Assembly (NCBI RefSeq): GCF_014648695.1
Contig: NZ_BMRP01000015.1
Coordinates: 33,924 to 97,923 of the forward strand
Length of the DNA stretch: 64,000 bases
Direction: 5' to 3'
Source of the DNA: Streptomyces albospinus
GTDB lineage: Bacteria > Actinomycetota > Actinomycetes > Streptomycetales > Streptomycetaceae
Made by a program: the position numbers and the translations under genes. Below, piece after piece: positions 1 through 16,996 of the stretch (its first letter is position 1; each line of letters begins with the position of its first letter). The notes beneath the pieces are model-generated. The model worked only from the letters and a program-made list of their open reading frames with translations. It searched no databases and was not told where the DNA came from.

Positions 1-22
1 GCGGCGGGACCGAGCCCCTGAG

Positions 23-886
23 TTACGCCCCGTCCGTGGCGGCCGGTGCGTCCGCTGCCGTGTCGATGGGCTGCCCGAGCAGGCGGGTACGGAAGAGGCC
101 GAGCACGTCGTCCAGCGCCGCGCGGGTGGGCTGGCCGGGTTCGTCGATCAGGTGCTCGGTCAGTACCGAGTGCGGGTGCAGCGCGGAGGCGGGGTTCGCG
201 GTGGCGTCGTCCAGTTCGACGGCGAGGAACGCGTCACCCAGTTCGCGGCGCAGAAACGCGAACCGGTCGCCCGGTACGAGCCGGTCACCGCGGAACCGCA
301 GCCCCATCACCTGAAGGCCGTCGCGCTCGCAGCGGCCCCGTACGGCGGCGAGGTCCTCGGCGGAGATGTCGATGCGGCCGGCCCGGCTCCTGGTGACGGG
401 CAGCGGCAGGGACGGCTGGGACAGGACGGGGGCGAGAAGCCGCTCATCGGTCGCCATGGCCAGGGCGAAGCCGCCGGTGAGGCACATGCCGACGGCTCCG
501 ACGCCGGGACCGCCGCACCGCTCGTGCTCGTCCGCGGCCAGGGCCCGCAGCCAGGTCACCACGGGTGAGGTCTTCCCGGTGGCCAGCACGGTGAACTCCC
601 GGCTCACGCACACCTTCCGCATCGAAGCGGCCATATAACGCCCGCTCTTCAGCCATCCGTTGGCGGGGTCGGCATCGCGGCCGGGTACGCCGAAGAGCAC
701 CGGGAGTACGGCGGTGCAGCCGATCGCGGCCACCCGTTCCGCGAACGCCAGCACCTTGGGCGTGATGCCCGGAACCTCCGCCAGCACGATCACCGCGGGC
801 CCCGTGCCGCGCCGGAGAGTCCGGCGGGTGGTGCCGTCGTGCGTGAAGGTCTCGCGGTCGAAGCCGGTCAGGTCGTGATCTGCCAT
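23..886 (-). CDS. Dienelactone hydrolase family protein
   Basis: This 287-residue alpha/beta-hydrolase resembles dienelactone hydrolases, cytosolic enzymes that open lactone rings or act on small esters with a Cys-His-Asp triad. The nucleophile region reads VGMCLTGGFAL (about residues 132-142), the usual G-x-C-x-G-G elbow with cysteine in place of serine. The C-terminal H-P-H-S segment probably supplies the catalytic histidine. The length is slightly above the usual 230-260 residues because of a loose tail. The start is an ATG with only a weak upstream ribosome site. It is transcribed leftward and its neighbour upstream is a separate regulator. The substrate cannot be read from the sequence. 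Confidence 0.85.
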   Translation of the reverse strand: MADHDLTGFDRETFTHDGTTRRTLRRGTGPAVIVLAEVPGITPKVLAFAERVAAIGCTAVLPVLFGVPGRDADPANGWLKSGRYMAASMRKVCVSREFTVLATGKTSPVVTWLRALAADEHERCGGPGVGAVGMCLTGGFALAMATDERLLAPVLSQPSLPLPVTRSRAGRIDISAEDLAAVRGRCERDGLQVMGLRFRGDRLVPGDRFAFLRRELGDAFLAVELDDATANPASALHPHSVLTEHLIDEPGQPTRAALDDVLGLFRTRLLGQPIDTAADAPAATDGA

Positions 887-1104
887 GAATTACCGCCGTC
901 CTGGTCAGTTGCCGCTAGAGGGCTGATCGGCTGCCGCGTACCGGTCCTGGGTGCCTTGCCCCGTCGGGCACACACGGCAGCACGAGGTTACCCGCCGGTT
1001 GCCCTGCGCCGACGATCAGTTCGCGCCCCCGAAGCGCCCGCCGCCCCGCGCACTCGGCAACTGTGCTGACGGGGGGTGTGGTTGACGTTGCCGACTGCGG
1101 AGGT

Positions 1105-2076
1105 TCAGACCGGCTGCGGCGGCTCGGGTACCGCCGGTGCCGGCCCGGTCAGGCGGGTAAGGGCGGCGGCCTCCTGGCTTCCTTCCTCGGCGCTGAAGAC
1201 ATGCACCACGAGGCCGGTCTCGCCGGGTGCGGCCGGTACGTGCAGCGTCTCGTAGTCGAGGGTGAGCAGCCCGGCCACCGGGTGCCGCAGCCGCTTGCGG
1301 CCGGCCGCGCACATGACGACCTCGCCGGATGCCCAGATCCGCCGGAACTCCGCACTGTGCGTGGAGAGTTCGGTGATGAGCGCGGCCAGTTCCGCGTCGT
1401 CCGGGTATCGCCCCGCGGCAACGCGCAGTTGGCCCACGGCCTCGGCCGCCCGGTCCTCCCATTCGGGGTGCACGTCCCGGGAAGCGGGGTCCAGGAAGAG
1501 GAACCGGGCGTTGTTCCGCTCGCGGCGGACCGGGGCGGCCAGGCCGCCGATCAGTTCGGCGCCCGGGCGGTTCCAGGCCACCACGTCGAGGCGGTGGTCC
1601 GTCGCGAACGCGGGGAAGGCGGCCAGGCCGTCCAGCATCCGCTGGAGCAGGGGGCTGACCCGGGCCGTGGGCGCGGGGCCGCCCCGGGTGCCGGCCAGGG
1701 TGGCCAGATGCCCGCGCTCCGCCGCGCCGAGGCCGAGCGCCCCGGCCAGTGCGTCCAGCACCTCGGGGGACGGCTGGGTGGCCCGGCCCTGTTCGAGGCG
1801 TACGTAGTAGTCCACGCTGATCCCGGCGAGCTGCGCCAGCTCCTCGCGGCGCAGCCCGCGCACCCGCCGCCGACGGCCGCCGGTGAGGCCGACGTGCTCC
1901 GGTGCGACACGCCCCCGGCGGGCACGCAGGAAGCCGCCGAGCGCCCGGTGGGTGGCGCCGACCCCGTCGCCCCGGTCGCGTGGGCCGGTGCCGTCGGGCC
2001 GGCCGGTGCCCGCCGGGCGGGTGCCGGTGCCGTCGGGGTGCTCGCTGCGGTCCACGTCCAGCTCCACGTTGTCCAT
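1105..2076 (-). CDS. XRE-family regulator, MmyB-like
   Basis: A 323-residue transcription factor with an N-terminal Cro/C1-type helix-turn-helix (LRREELAQLAGISVDYYVRLEQGRATQPS, given as a description of the motif's key blocks L-R-R-E-E-L, GISVDYY and RLEQG) followed by the MmyB-like PAS-type ligand domain common in Streptomyces. The ATG at 2076 is chosen because upstream in-frame sequence has no family similarity. The gene is divergent from a flavodoxin-fold quinone reductase with 97 bp between starts, the usual arrangement in which this family controls one neighbouring oxidoreductase. The effector is unknown; lipids have been proposed for the family. Confidence 0.87.
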   Translation of the reverse strand: MDNVELDVDRSEHPDGTGTRPAGTGRPDGTGPRDRGDGVGATHRALGGFLRARRGRVAPEHVGLTGGRRRRVRGLRREELAQLAGISVDYYVRLEQGRATQPSPEVLDALAGALGLGAAERGHLATLAGTRGGPAPTARVSPLLQRMLDGLAAFPAFATDHRLDVVAWNRPGAELIGGLAAPVRRERNNARFLFLDPASRDVHPEWEDRAAEAVGQLRVAAGRYPDDAELAALITELSTHSAEFRRIWASGEVVMCAAGRKRLRHPVAGLLTLDYETLHVPAAPGETGLVVHVFSAEEGSQEAAALTRLTGPAPAVPEPPQPV

Positions 2077-2173
2077 CGATCCAGTATGGGTGGCCCTCGC
2101 AATACCAGGATTCCGGTTCCGCGGGTCGAAGAGGGTACTGGCTGCCGCGTCGCGCCCGGGGGAACGTAGCGGC

Positions 2174-2968
2174 ATGACCGAGGCAACACCGCAGCAGCGG
2201 AAGAAGATCCTGATTGTCACCGCCCACCCGGAGCCGCATTCGCTCAATGCCGCGCTGACGGATTTCGCGGTCGAGGAACTGCGCGCGGCAGGGCACGAGG
2301 TGCGGGTGTCCGACCTCTACGCGATGAAGTGGAAGGCGGGGGTGGACGCCGACGACTTCCCGGACCACGCCGCGGACCGGCGGCTGGACGTGCTGGCCGT
2401 CTCCGGGCAGGCCACCCTGGCGGGGCGGCTCTCGCCGGACATCGCGGCGGAACAGGAGAAGGTGCGCTGGTCGGACGCGGTGATCCTCCAGTTCCCGATG
2501 TGGTGGTTCTCGGTGCCCGCGCTCCTCAAGGGCTGGATCGACCGGGTGTTCACCTTCGAGTTCGCCCATGGCCCGTCGGTTCCCCCGCCCTACAGCGAGG
2601 GCGCGCTGGCCGGGCGGCGGGCGCTGCTGTCGGTGACGATCGGTGCCCGCGAGTCGGCGTTCGCCGACCGGGGCATCCACGGCGCGCTGGCCGATGTCCT
2701 CTTCCCGCTCCAGCACGGCCTGTTGTGGTTCACCGGCATGGCACCGCTGGACCCGTTCACGGTGTACGACGCGATCGACGTACCGGAGGAGCGGTTCGCG
2801 GCGGCGAAGCGGGAGTACGGGCAGCGGCTCGCCGCGCTCTTCACGGACGAGCCGGTCCCGTTCCGGTCGCTGGCCGGCGGCGACTACGCCCGCGATATGC
2901 GGCTGCGGCCGGGCATGGAGGCGCCGGGCACGAGCGGACTGGAGATCCACGTCCGCCCGCGCGGCTGA
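2174..2968 (+). CDS. NAD(P)H dehydrogenase (quinone), flavodoxin fold
   Basis: A 264-residue flavodoxin-like NAD(P)H:quinone oxidoreductase of the NQO1/MdaB/KefF type, expected to reduce quinones with two electrons using bound FAD or FMN. The first strand and phosphate loop read ILIVTAHPEPHSLNAAL (about residues 12-28), and the block FPMWWFSVPALLKGWIDRV is typical of the family. The start ATG at 2174 fits the beginning of the first strand. It lies divergent from the MmyB-like regulator and is followed by a strong hairpin. It is probably under control of that regulator as a response to reactive quinones; this is inferred from the arrangement only. Confidence 0.88.
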   Translation: MTEATPQQRKKILIVTAHPEPHSLNAALTDFAVEELRAAGHEVRVSDLYAMKWKAGVDADDFPDHAADRRLDVLAVSGQATLAGRLSPDIAAEQEKVRWSDAVILQFPMWWFSVPALLKGWIDRVFTFEFAHGPSVPPPYSEGALAGRRALLSVTIGARESAFADRGIHGALADVLFPLQHGLLWFTGMAPLDPFTVYDAIDVPEERFAAAKREYGQRLAALFTDEPVPFRSLAGGDYARDMRLRPGMEAPGTSGLEIHVRPRG

Positions 2969-2978
2969 GCGATCGGGG

Positions 2979-3008
2979 CCGGGGCACCGCCGCACGGCGG
3001 TGCCCCGG
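2979..3008. terminator. Perfect 13-bp hairpin, bidirectional terminator
   Basis: CCGGGGCACCGCC pairs perfectly with GGCGGTGCCCCGG around a four-base GCAC loop. It starts 11 bp after the quinone reductase stop and faces the end of the leftward NRPS operon. There is no long T tract, which is common for actinomycete terminators. It probably separates the two convergent units. Confidence 0.75.
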
Positions 3009-3111
3009 TCCGTGTCACGGATGCGGCCTCGTGGCCGCCGGTCGGGCCGGGGTGCCACGGGGCCGCGTCGTCGCCCGGGTACGGCCGGCAGCCGGCTGTC
3101 GGTGGGGCGGG

Positions 3112-3450
3112 TCAGACCGCGAACCACACCCGTTCGATGCGCTCCTCGCCGACCTCGTAGAGGGCCACGGCGGTGCGGACCTCGCCGCCCATGAAGCCGG
3201 TGACGTTCTCCTGGTCGATGACGATGCGGCCGTGGACGACGCGCGAGACGAGTTCGGCGTGCAGGTCCGGGCTGGCGGCGAAGAGGGCGCGGTAGCGCTC
3301 CCGGAAGGCCGGGCCCGAGCGGTCGGTGAGGACGTCGCCCGACGGGAAGGCGTATACCGGTACGTCGTCGACGTAGTAGGTCAGGAACTTTTCGAGGTCG
3401 CCCGCGTTGTAGGCGGCGAGCTGACCGTCGACGATCTCTTCCGGAGACAT
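3112..3450 (-). CDS. SnoaL-like / NTF2-fold protein
   Basis: A 112-residue nuclear-transport-factor-2 fold protein similar to SnoaL-like polyketide cyclase/isomerase domains. The N-terminal helix carries the family pattern QLAAYNAGDLEKFLTYY, followed by a Y-A-F-P-S-G strand and a C-terminal E-R-I-E-R-V-W edge. The ATG at 3450 is preferred over one at 3468 because an AAGGGAG ribosome site lies just upstream. It is the last gene of the leftward NRPS operon, starting 14 bases after the stop of the exporter gene. Such small folds are often orphan tailoring or binding proteins. A role in the peptide pathway is an inference from position. Confidence 0.8.
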   Translation of the reverse strand: MSPEEIVDGQLAAYNAGDLEKFLTYYVDDVPVYAFPSGDVLTDRSGPAFRERYRALFAASPDLHAELVSRVVHGRIVIDQENVTGFMGGEVRTAVALYEVGEERIERVWFAV

Positions 3451-3464
3451 GGGAACTCCCTTTC

Positions 3465-4658
3465 TCACCCGGCCGGCACGAGCGTGCGGCGGCGGGTGCG
3501 GGTGCGGATGGCGAACAGTGAGCCGGCCAGCGCGATGCCGCCCACGACATGGGCCAGGCCGAGCAGCAGCAGCCCCGACTGCCTTTCCAGCAGGAGGCCG
3601 ACGAGCTGCTCACCGATGCCGAATACCAGACCGAGATAGAAGATCATACTGGCTCGGATCTGGCCGATTCGGGCGGCCGGCGCCGGTTCGAGGATGCGGG
3701 CGTTGGTGAAGTGGATCCAGTAGGCGTTGACGAAGGTCAGCACCACGTAGAGGGCCATGTGCACGGGGAAGGACGAGTGCCCGGCCAGCGCGCCGGCCAC
3801 GCCGGAGGCGATCAGCACCCCGGCGAAGAGGAGCGCCCAGCGGCGGGACCGCTCGGGGTTCCGCAGCAGCGGGGCGGTCAGCCAGAACGCCAGCCCGTAG
3901 AAGAACCACGCCCCCGAGAAGGCGATCCCGGTCGGGACCAGGGTCTGTGCCTCGGCGATCACGCTGGCGTAGACCATCATGCCGGACAGGCTGACCAGGA
4001 ACACGATCTGGATGAGGTTCCAGGGCCACAGCTCGGGCAGCCAGTAGCTGCGTACGGCGGCGGCGCCGCGGCTGACGACGTGGTGCCACTCGAAGCCGAA
4101 CTCGCCCTCGCCGTGCTCCGGTCGGGACAGCAGCAGCCAGATCACCAGTGCCGAGGAAGCGATGTCGAAGAGCAGGGCGGCGACGAGGGTGTGCGCGGTC
4201 CACGCCGGTACGGCCGCGCAGATGACGGCGGCGAACACCATGGCGCCCTGCGGCGAGGTCACCATCTGGAGCACCGCGCCCTGGGCGCTGGAGCCGGACG
4301 CGTCGGCCAGCAGCCGGTAGGCGAGGACCGAGCTCGCGCCGACGAGGGTGAACCGCAACGCCGTCCACACCAGGACGAAGTCCGGTCCGGCCGTACCGAG
4401 CCAGGTCAGCAGCAGGAACACCACCGCCAGCGCCAGCTGCATGCCCTGGAGCAGGGCGAACTTGCGGCCGATGCGGCCCCGGTCCGCCCAGACGCCGACC
4501 ATCAGCGCACCGACGACGCCGAGCACCTGCCGCTCCATGCCCAGCAGGCCCACCAGTCCGTCGGAGTGGGTCTGCGCCGAGAAGTTCGGCACCAGCAGCA
4601 GCCACAGGACCGTCGAGCCCAGGGAACTGAGCAGGATCGTCGAGAAGGTTGCCTTCAT
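3465..4658 (-). CDS. MFS transporter, probable peptide exporter
   Basis: A 397-residue major facilitator protein with about 10-12 hydrophobic helices. The cytoplasmic loop between helices 2 and 3 contains the MFS signature GVWADRGRIGRKFALL (about residues 57-72). The ATG at 4658 sits one base after the TGA of the upstream NRPS gene, so translation is very likely coupled. This makes export of the NRPS product, and self-protection, the most likely job. The transported compound cannot be read from the sequence. The C-terminus is short and basic. Confidence 0.85.
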   Translation of the reverse strand: MKATFSTILLSSLGSTVLWLLLVPNFSAQTHSDGLVGLLGMERQVLGVVGALMVGVWADRGRIGRKFALLQGMQLALAVVFLLLTWLGTAGPDFVLVWTALRFTLVGASSVLAYRLLADASGSSAQGAVLQMVTSPQGAMVFAAVICAAVPAWTAHTLVAALLFDIASSALVIWLLLSRPEHGEGEFGFEWHHVVSRGAAAVRSYWLPELWPWNLIQIVFLVSLSGMMVYASVIAEAQTLVPTGIAFSGAWFFYGLAFWLTAPLLRNPERSRRWALLFAGVLIASGVAGALAGHSSFPVHMALYVVLTFVNAYWIHFTNARILEPAPAARIGQIRASMIFYLGLVFGIGEQLVGLLLERQSGLLLLGLAHVVGGIALAGSLFAIRTRTRRRTLVPAG

Positions 4659-4659
4659 G

Positions 4660-12021
<7,362 letters not shown>

Positions 12022-12031
12022 GAGGGTCCTT

Positions 12032-15000
12032 CTAGAACGAGAAGTCGGCGTAAGCGGGGGTGACCGCGTCCTGGGACGCCGAAGGGCCGAACAAGAGCGT
12101 GTGCGGGGCGCCGTCGAGGTCGTCGAGCAGCTCGCCCACACGGTGGAGCAGGTATTCCGCCGAAGATGCGGTGAACAGCGCGGTGCTGTATTCGAGTTCG
12201 AGCACCGTGCCGTCCGGCCGCCGGTACGCCTGGAGGTTCAGGTCGAACCGGCACGAGCCGGGGTGCAGGAGGTCGACATCCACCCGCAGGCCGTCGCGGG
12301 CGAAGGTGTGGAAATCGATGTTCTGGAAGGCGAAGAAGGCGTCCAGCAGCGGGAGCCGGGCGGCGTCCCGGGGCAGCCCCAGCTGCCCGACGACCCGGTC
12401 GAAGGGGTACGCCTGGTGCTCCAGGGCCTCCTGGTGGCGCTGGTGTGCGGCGGCCAACAGGTCGGCGAGGGTGGCCGGTTCGCCGACCGCGAGCCGCAGG
12501 GCGGCGGTGTTCACGAACATGCCGACGACCGACTCGAAGTCGGGGTGGACCCGGCCGCTCATGGGACTTCCGACGACGACGTCCCGCTGTCCCGACAGCT
12601 GCATCAGCGTGGCGGTGTACGCGCAGAGGAGCACGGCGAACGGCGTACTGCCGGTGCGGTCCGCGATCCGGCCGACCGCGGTCTCGCGCTCCGGCGTCAG
12701 GGCGAGGCGCACCAGCGCACCCGTCTCCGCGCGCACGGCCAGTCGCGGGTGGTCCGTGGGCAGCTCCAGCCGGGGCGGGTCGGCGAGGACGTCCCGCCAG
12801 TAGCGCTCGTCCGCGGCGAACGAGCGGTCCGCGAGCCGGTCGGCGAACCACTGCGAGGCGTCGGCGTAGCCCCACTTGGGCTCCGGCAGCGCCCCGCCGG
12901 AGAGCAGCTCCGTCAGCTCCTCGGCGACGATCCGCAGCGACACCCCGTCGAAGACGATGTGGTGGACGTCGAGGTACAGCCGGTGGGAGGTGTCGTCGCC
13001 GGGTATCAGGAGCGCCCGGACCAGTGGCGCGGACTCCAGGTCGAAGGGACGCACGAACCACTCCAGCACGGACCGGTCGTCCGCCCGGGCGAGGCCGTCC
13101 GCCGCGGCCGGTTCCACCAGCTCCACCGCCGCGTCGGGGTCCGGTTCCCGGCGTACGCCGTCGGGCGTGGTGACGAAGCGGGTGCGCAGCGCGTCATGGC
13201 GGCGCACCAGCTCCGCGAGGGCGGCCCTGACCGTCCGGGAGGTCACCGGGCCGTGAATGTCCAGCCGCAGCGGGATGTTGTACGCGACCGACTCCGCGGC
13301 CACCTGGGCATGGGTGTGGAGGCCGTGCTGCTGCGGGTGCAGCGCGGTGGGCCCCACCACGGGTGCCGGGGTGACCGGCGGCAGGCCGGCGGCCGGGGCG
13401 TTCGCCGCGGAACGTCCTACGGCGTCCGCCATGCGCGCCAGCGTGCGGCTCTCGAAGACCTCCCGGAAGGAGAGCTGAACCCCGTCGCGTACCGCCAGCC
13501 GTCCGATCAGCGCGCCGACGGACAGGGAGTTGCCGCCCAGCGCGAAGAAGTCGTCGTCCGGCCTGAGTTCACGGCCCTTCAGGCGCAGGACGGTGTCCCA
13601 GATCTCGGCGAGCCGCCGCTGTCCGGCGGGCAGCCCGGCCCGGCTGCCGGCAGAGGCGGCGCCGGCCGGCTCGGGCGCGGGCAGCGCCGCCTTGTCGACC
13701 TTGCCGTTGGCGTTCAGGGGCAGCCGGTCCAGGACGACGAGGCGTTCGGGCCGCAGGTAGTCGGGCAGCCGGTCGGCGAGCGCCGCGTCGACGTCCGCCG
13801 CTTTGGTGCCGCCGTCGAGGACGGCATAGGCGAGGAGGTACTTGCCCACCTCGTCCGCGGCGACGACCACACACCCGTCGAGGACGCCGGGGCAGGCCGT
13901 CAGGACCGCCTCGACCTCCTTGACCTCGACGCGGTGGCCGCGGATCTTGACCTGGTCGTCGATCCGCCCGTGGAAGTGCAGCAGCCCTTCCGCGTCCGCG
14001 CTGACCCGGTCCCCGGTGCGGTAGTAGCGCTCTGTGCCGATCGTGACGAAGCGCTCCGCGGTCAGCTCCGGGTTGCCCAGGTAGCCGCGGGCCAGACCGC
14101 TGCCGCCGGTGTACAGCTCGCCGGGTGCGCCGACGGGCACCGGCGCGCGCCGCTCGTCCAGGACCAGCACGGTGGTGCCGTTGAGCGGGCGGCCGATCGG
14201 TACCGGGCCCGGCTCGTCGGCGCGGACTTCGTGGGTGGTGGTGAAGGTGGTGTTCTCCGTCGGCCCGTACCCGTTGATGATCCGCAGTGCCGGGTACGCG
14301 GTCCGCAGGACGCGGACGTGCCGGGCGGAGAGCACATCACCGCCGACCACCACGGCCTTCAGCCGCGCGAAGACGGCGGGGTCGGCGTCGACGGTCTGGC
14401 TGAACAGCGGGGCGGTCAGCCACATCGCGGTGACGGCGTTGTCGTGCAGGACCGCCTTCAGCGCGGACGCGACGAGCAGTGTCTCCTTGCCGGTCACATA
14501 CAGCGTCGCGCCGTTGAGCAGACAGCCCCAGATCTCGAAGGTCGCCGCATCGAACTCCAGGGCACCGGTGAGCAGGAGACGTTCGTCCGGCGAGAACCGG
14601 AAGAAGCCGTTGTCCCTGACCAGCCGGACGATCCCGGCCTGTTCCACCATCACGCCCTTGGGGCGCCCGGTCGAGCCCGAGGTGAACATGACGTAGGCCA
14701 GCGGCGATCCCTCCCCCGCCCGCGGTACGGCCGCGACCGGCGGGGCGACCCCGGCACGCGTCCCCTCGGCGATGAGCGCTTGGGGTGTCAGCACACGCGT
14801 CCCGGCCGGCAGCGCGGGGGCGATCGAGTCCTCCAGGCCGGGTGCGCAGACCAGCAGGGCGGCACCGCTGTCACCCAGCATGTGGGCCAGCCGCTCACCG
14901 GAGAAGTCCGGATTGACGGGCAGGTAGGCGCCACCGGCGAGCACGATGGCCAGGGTGCACACGATCGCGTCGGCGGATCGCGGGAAGGCCATCGCCACCA

Positions 15001-15193
15001 GCGTTTCCCGGCCCACTCCCGACGCGAGGAGACCTGCCGCCAGTCGGCCCGCACGTTGGTGGAGTTCGCGATAGGTGAGCCGGATGTCCCCGTCGACCAC
15101 GGCGAGGGCTTCGGGGCGGCTTTCGGCCTGATCCCTGAACAGGTCTTCCAGTAAAGGGTGTTGAACAGTGCGCGGCGCAGACGCCGTGATCAT
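12032..15193 (-). CDS. NRPS: A(Val-like)-T-C
   Basis: A 1053-residue nonribosomal peptide synthetase that starts directly with an adenylation domain, as loading modules do. A spans residues 12-505, with the phosphate loop FTSGSTGRPKG at 170-180 and the catalytic lysine in NANGKVD at 498. The carrier domain follows with LGGNS (Ser556). A complete condensation domain ends the protein (617-1040, HHIVFDG at 744-750). Pocket residues read D-A-F-W-V-G-G-T-F, one conservative change from the valine code D-A-F-W-I-G-G-T-F. The C domain probably joins this first residue to the serine on the next protein. It is the first gene of the operon; control sites should lie in the 1.1 kb upstream. Confidence 0.95.
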   Translation of the reverse strand: MITASAPRTVQHPLLEDLFRDQAESRPEALAVVDGDIRLTYRELHQRAGRLAAGLLASGVGRETLVAMAFPRSADAIVCTLAIVLAGGAYLPVNPDFSGERLAHMLGDSGAALLVCAPGLEDSIAPALPAGTRVLTPQALIAEGTRAGVAPPVAAVPRAGEGSPLAYVMFTSGSTGRPKGVMVEQAGIVRLVRDNGFFRFSPDERLLLTGALEFDAATFEIWGCLLNGATLYVTGKETLLVASALKAVLHDNAVTAMWLTAPLFSQTVDADPAVFARLKAVVVGGDVLSARHVRVLRTAYPALRIINGYGPTENTTFTTTHEVRADEPGPVPIGRPLNGTTVLVLDERRAPVPVGAPGELYTGGSGLARGYLGNPELTAERFVTIGTERYYRTGDRVSADAEGLLHFHGRIDDQVKIRGHRVEVKEVEAVLTACPGVLDGCVVVAADEVGKYLLAYAVLDGGTKAADVDAALADRLPDYLRPERLVVLDRLPLNANGKVDKAALPAPEPAGAASAGSRAGLPAGQRRLAEIWDTVLRLKGRELRPDDDFFALGGNSLSVGALIGRLAVRDGVQLSFREVFESRTLARMADAVGRSAANAPAAGLPPVTPAPVVGPTALHPQQHGLHTHAQVAAESVAYNIPLRLDIHGPVTSRTVRAALAELVRRHDALRTRFVTTPDGVRREPDPDAAVELVEPAAADGLARADDRSVLEWFVRPFDLESAPLVRALLIPGDDTSHRLYLDVHHIVFDGVSLRIVAEELTELLSGGALPEPKWGYADASQWFADRLADRSFAADERYWRDVLADPPRLELPTDHPRLAVRAETGALVRLALTPERETAVGRIADRTGSTPFAVLLCAYTATLMQLSGQRDVVVGSPMSGRVHPDFESVVGMFVNTAALRLAVGEPATLADLLAAAHQRHQEALEHQAYPFDRVVGQLGLPRDAARLPLLDAFFAFQNIDFHTFARDGLRVDVDLLHPGSCRFDLNLQAYRRPDGTVLELEYSTALFTASSAEYLLHRVGELLDDLDGAPHTLLFGPSASQDAVTPAYADFSF

Positions 15194-16307
15194 ACGAAGG
15201 GACCTTTCCCGTCACGCGCCGGGTGGGCGCGTACCAACGTGACCGGGGGTTGCCCGGCCTCCGTTGCGGTGGAGCGGTGGTGAGTCGATGAGCGGAACGA
15301 TGGTGACGGCATCGGAGCGCGCACCGTGAGAGGTCCGCGGTGGCGGACGGAGTCACGAGGAGCGCGCGTCGATGCGGGTGGTGACGTGATAGAGGGACGC
15401 GCCGGCCGGCACGCACCGGTGCCGCGGTCTCGGCGGCCGTTCCGGATACGACGCCCGGATACGGCGGTCCCCCTTTTTCCGGCTATTCCTTGGGCGATCC
15501 GCTACAGCAAATCACCGCGCACAGCGGGAAATTGTTTCGGCAACTGTTTCCGAAAGATGAACAGTATGACAACGTTTCGTGCGCCCCCCTCGGTCGCCCT
15601 GCAACACCGCCCAACCTAGCAGCCGCCGCACGACGTGGCGCAATGTGACCATGGACACACGAATTGCGGGTCGGGGCCCCACGGAAACCCGGTAAGGAGC
15701 GCGCCGCACGGCACGTCGGACAACCCCGGTTTCACTGAAATTCCCACCAGGATCGCCGAGTTATCACCTCCGCCGCCGAACGTCCGACAGCGACTCCGAC
15801 GAATTCTCGACCCGTCCCCTCCGGCGACCCATGGGCGCTTTCCAGCCATCGCACCCACTGCTCCGACCCGCCCACCAGCACCGCAAGCAGCAACCGGCCG
15901 AGAACCATCCGGCGCCCACTCCCCCGCTACCGCAAGGGAATTGCCCCGCTAATGTGCGACGCCAACCGCCGACTACTCACGGCGTAACACGTGACCGCCC
16001 CTCCCCTTGAATGACCGGAAAGGCGGGGTTCCGGTAACCCGTTGCAGAGGGCGGCGCCTGGGCGGCTCGCGCAAGGAATACAGACGGACGTCGGGACTCG
16101 ACATGAGCGGAGAAGTTCGCCCTCCTCATCCAACTCTCCTTGCATCATGGCCAGTTGCGGCGAGCCGGGGACCCACGAAGTCGCATCACCAGGACGTCGA
16201 CAGTCCCGGCCGGGGACGATCGCCGATCGCCTGTCACTGGGACGGGGTCAGGCCGAGCCGATTCCGGTGGGCAAAGACTCCTTCGCGCACCGGCCCGGTC
16301 CCGCCGC
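15194..16307. other. Gene-free control region upstream of NRPS operon
   Basis: About 1.1 kb lies between the first NRPS start and the decayed VOC gene. I see no open frame here with convincing codon bias or family similarity. The stretch 15520-15570 is AT-rich for this genome and holds an inverted repeat, described separately. The region is long enough for a promoter, a long leader or a lost gene. Confidence 0.5.
15535..15555. promoter_or_regulatory. Inverted repeat TTTCGG-N9-CCGAAA
   Basis: A 6-9-6 perfect inverted repeat in an AT-rich patch about 340 bp upstream of the NRPS start. TGTTTC also occurs twice in direct orientation within it, and GGAAA/TTTCC arms overlap it. It looks like an operator for a dimeric regulator. 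The regulator is unknown, as no pathway regulator gene is in the immediate cluster. Confidence 0.35.
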
Positions 16308-16791
16308 TCAGCGGGCCGGTCGGCCGATGCCCAGCACGTTCTCCTCGCCGTCCCGGAAGCCGGCGCCGCGTACACCCCCGTGCACCCCAGCTCGGGTAGT
16401 TGCCGCCGACCTCGGCGATCCCGTCCCGCGTTCCCCCGCCACCCAGCAGCCGGGGCAGCTCGACGTCCTCGAACACGACGCCGCGCCGCCGGAGTTCGCT
16501 CGCGACCCGCTCGATGCCGTCGACCTCCCAGGCCATCCGGGTGAAGGTGCCGGGCGAGGCGCCCGTCGATGGGAACACCGCGAAATCCACGCCGCCACAT
16601 CGATACGGCAGCCCACCGGGCCGTTCGTCGACGGGATCCAGCCCGAGCTTCTCGGAGTGGAAACGACGCGCCCGGTCCAGTTCCTGGGCCGGAAGTCCGG
16701 TCGCCACATGTGCCCGGGACAGAATGCCGGTGATCTCTGCGTTGCCCGTGTTCTCTGCGTTGTCTCTGCTATCTGCACTGTCTGCGTTCAT
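16308..16791 (-). pseudogene. VOC (glyoxalase-like) protein, frameshifted
   Basis: The first frame, from an ATG at 16791, encodes a VOC-fold domain with SRAHVATGLPAQELDRARRF at its start (about residues 25-44) and ends its similarity at IAEVGGNYPSW. The expected C-terminus, GFRDGEENVLGIGRPAR, continues in another frame and stops at 16308. A single-base change near 16380-16395 would join them. It may be a pseudogene or a sequencing error in a GC-rich run. VOC proteins of this type are small metal-dependent lyases or binding proteins. It lies between the NRPS operon and the HDO gene, divergent from the latter. Confidence 0.65.
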
Positions 16792-16996
16792 GTCCCACTG
16801 TGCCGTGCGCGTCGACAGAAAGGGCGGAGGCAGTAGGCGCGTTAAAAATGCGAGCCGTCGATGTCCGGCAGAGCAGGGAAGATCACGGAGAGCCAGCCCC
16901 GCAAGTACGACATAACCTTTACGTGATTACGCTCGACCGTCTAGCTTTGGCCTTGCTTGCCGCACAGCTCAACTGTCCATGCTGACAAGGAGCGTT

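Noticed and set aside
1016..3613. An 865-residue minus-strand open frame across several genes
   Set aside because: It spans the regulator, quinone reductase and SnoaL-like genes in another frame, with Arg/Pro-rich sequence lacking any family pattern.
15635..15952. A 105-residue ORF in the NRPS control region
   Set aside because: Composition is unlike coding DNA in this genome and there is no ribosome site or family match.
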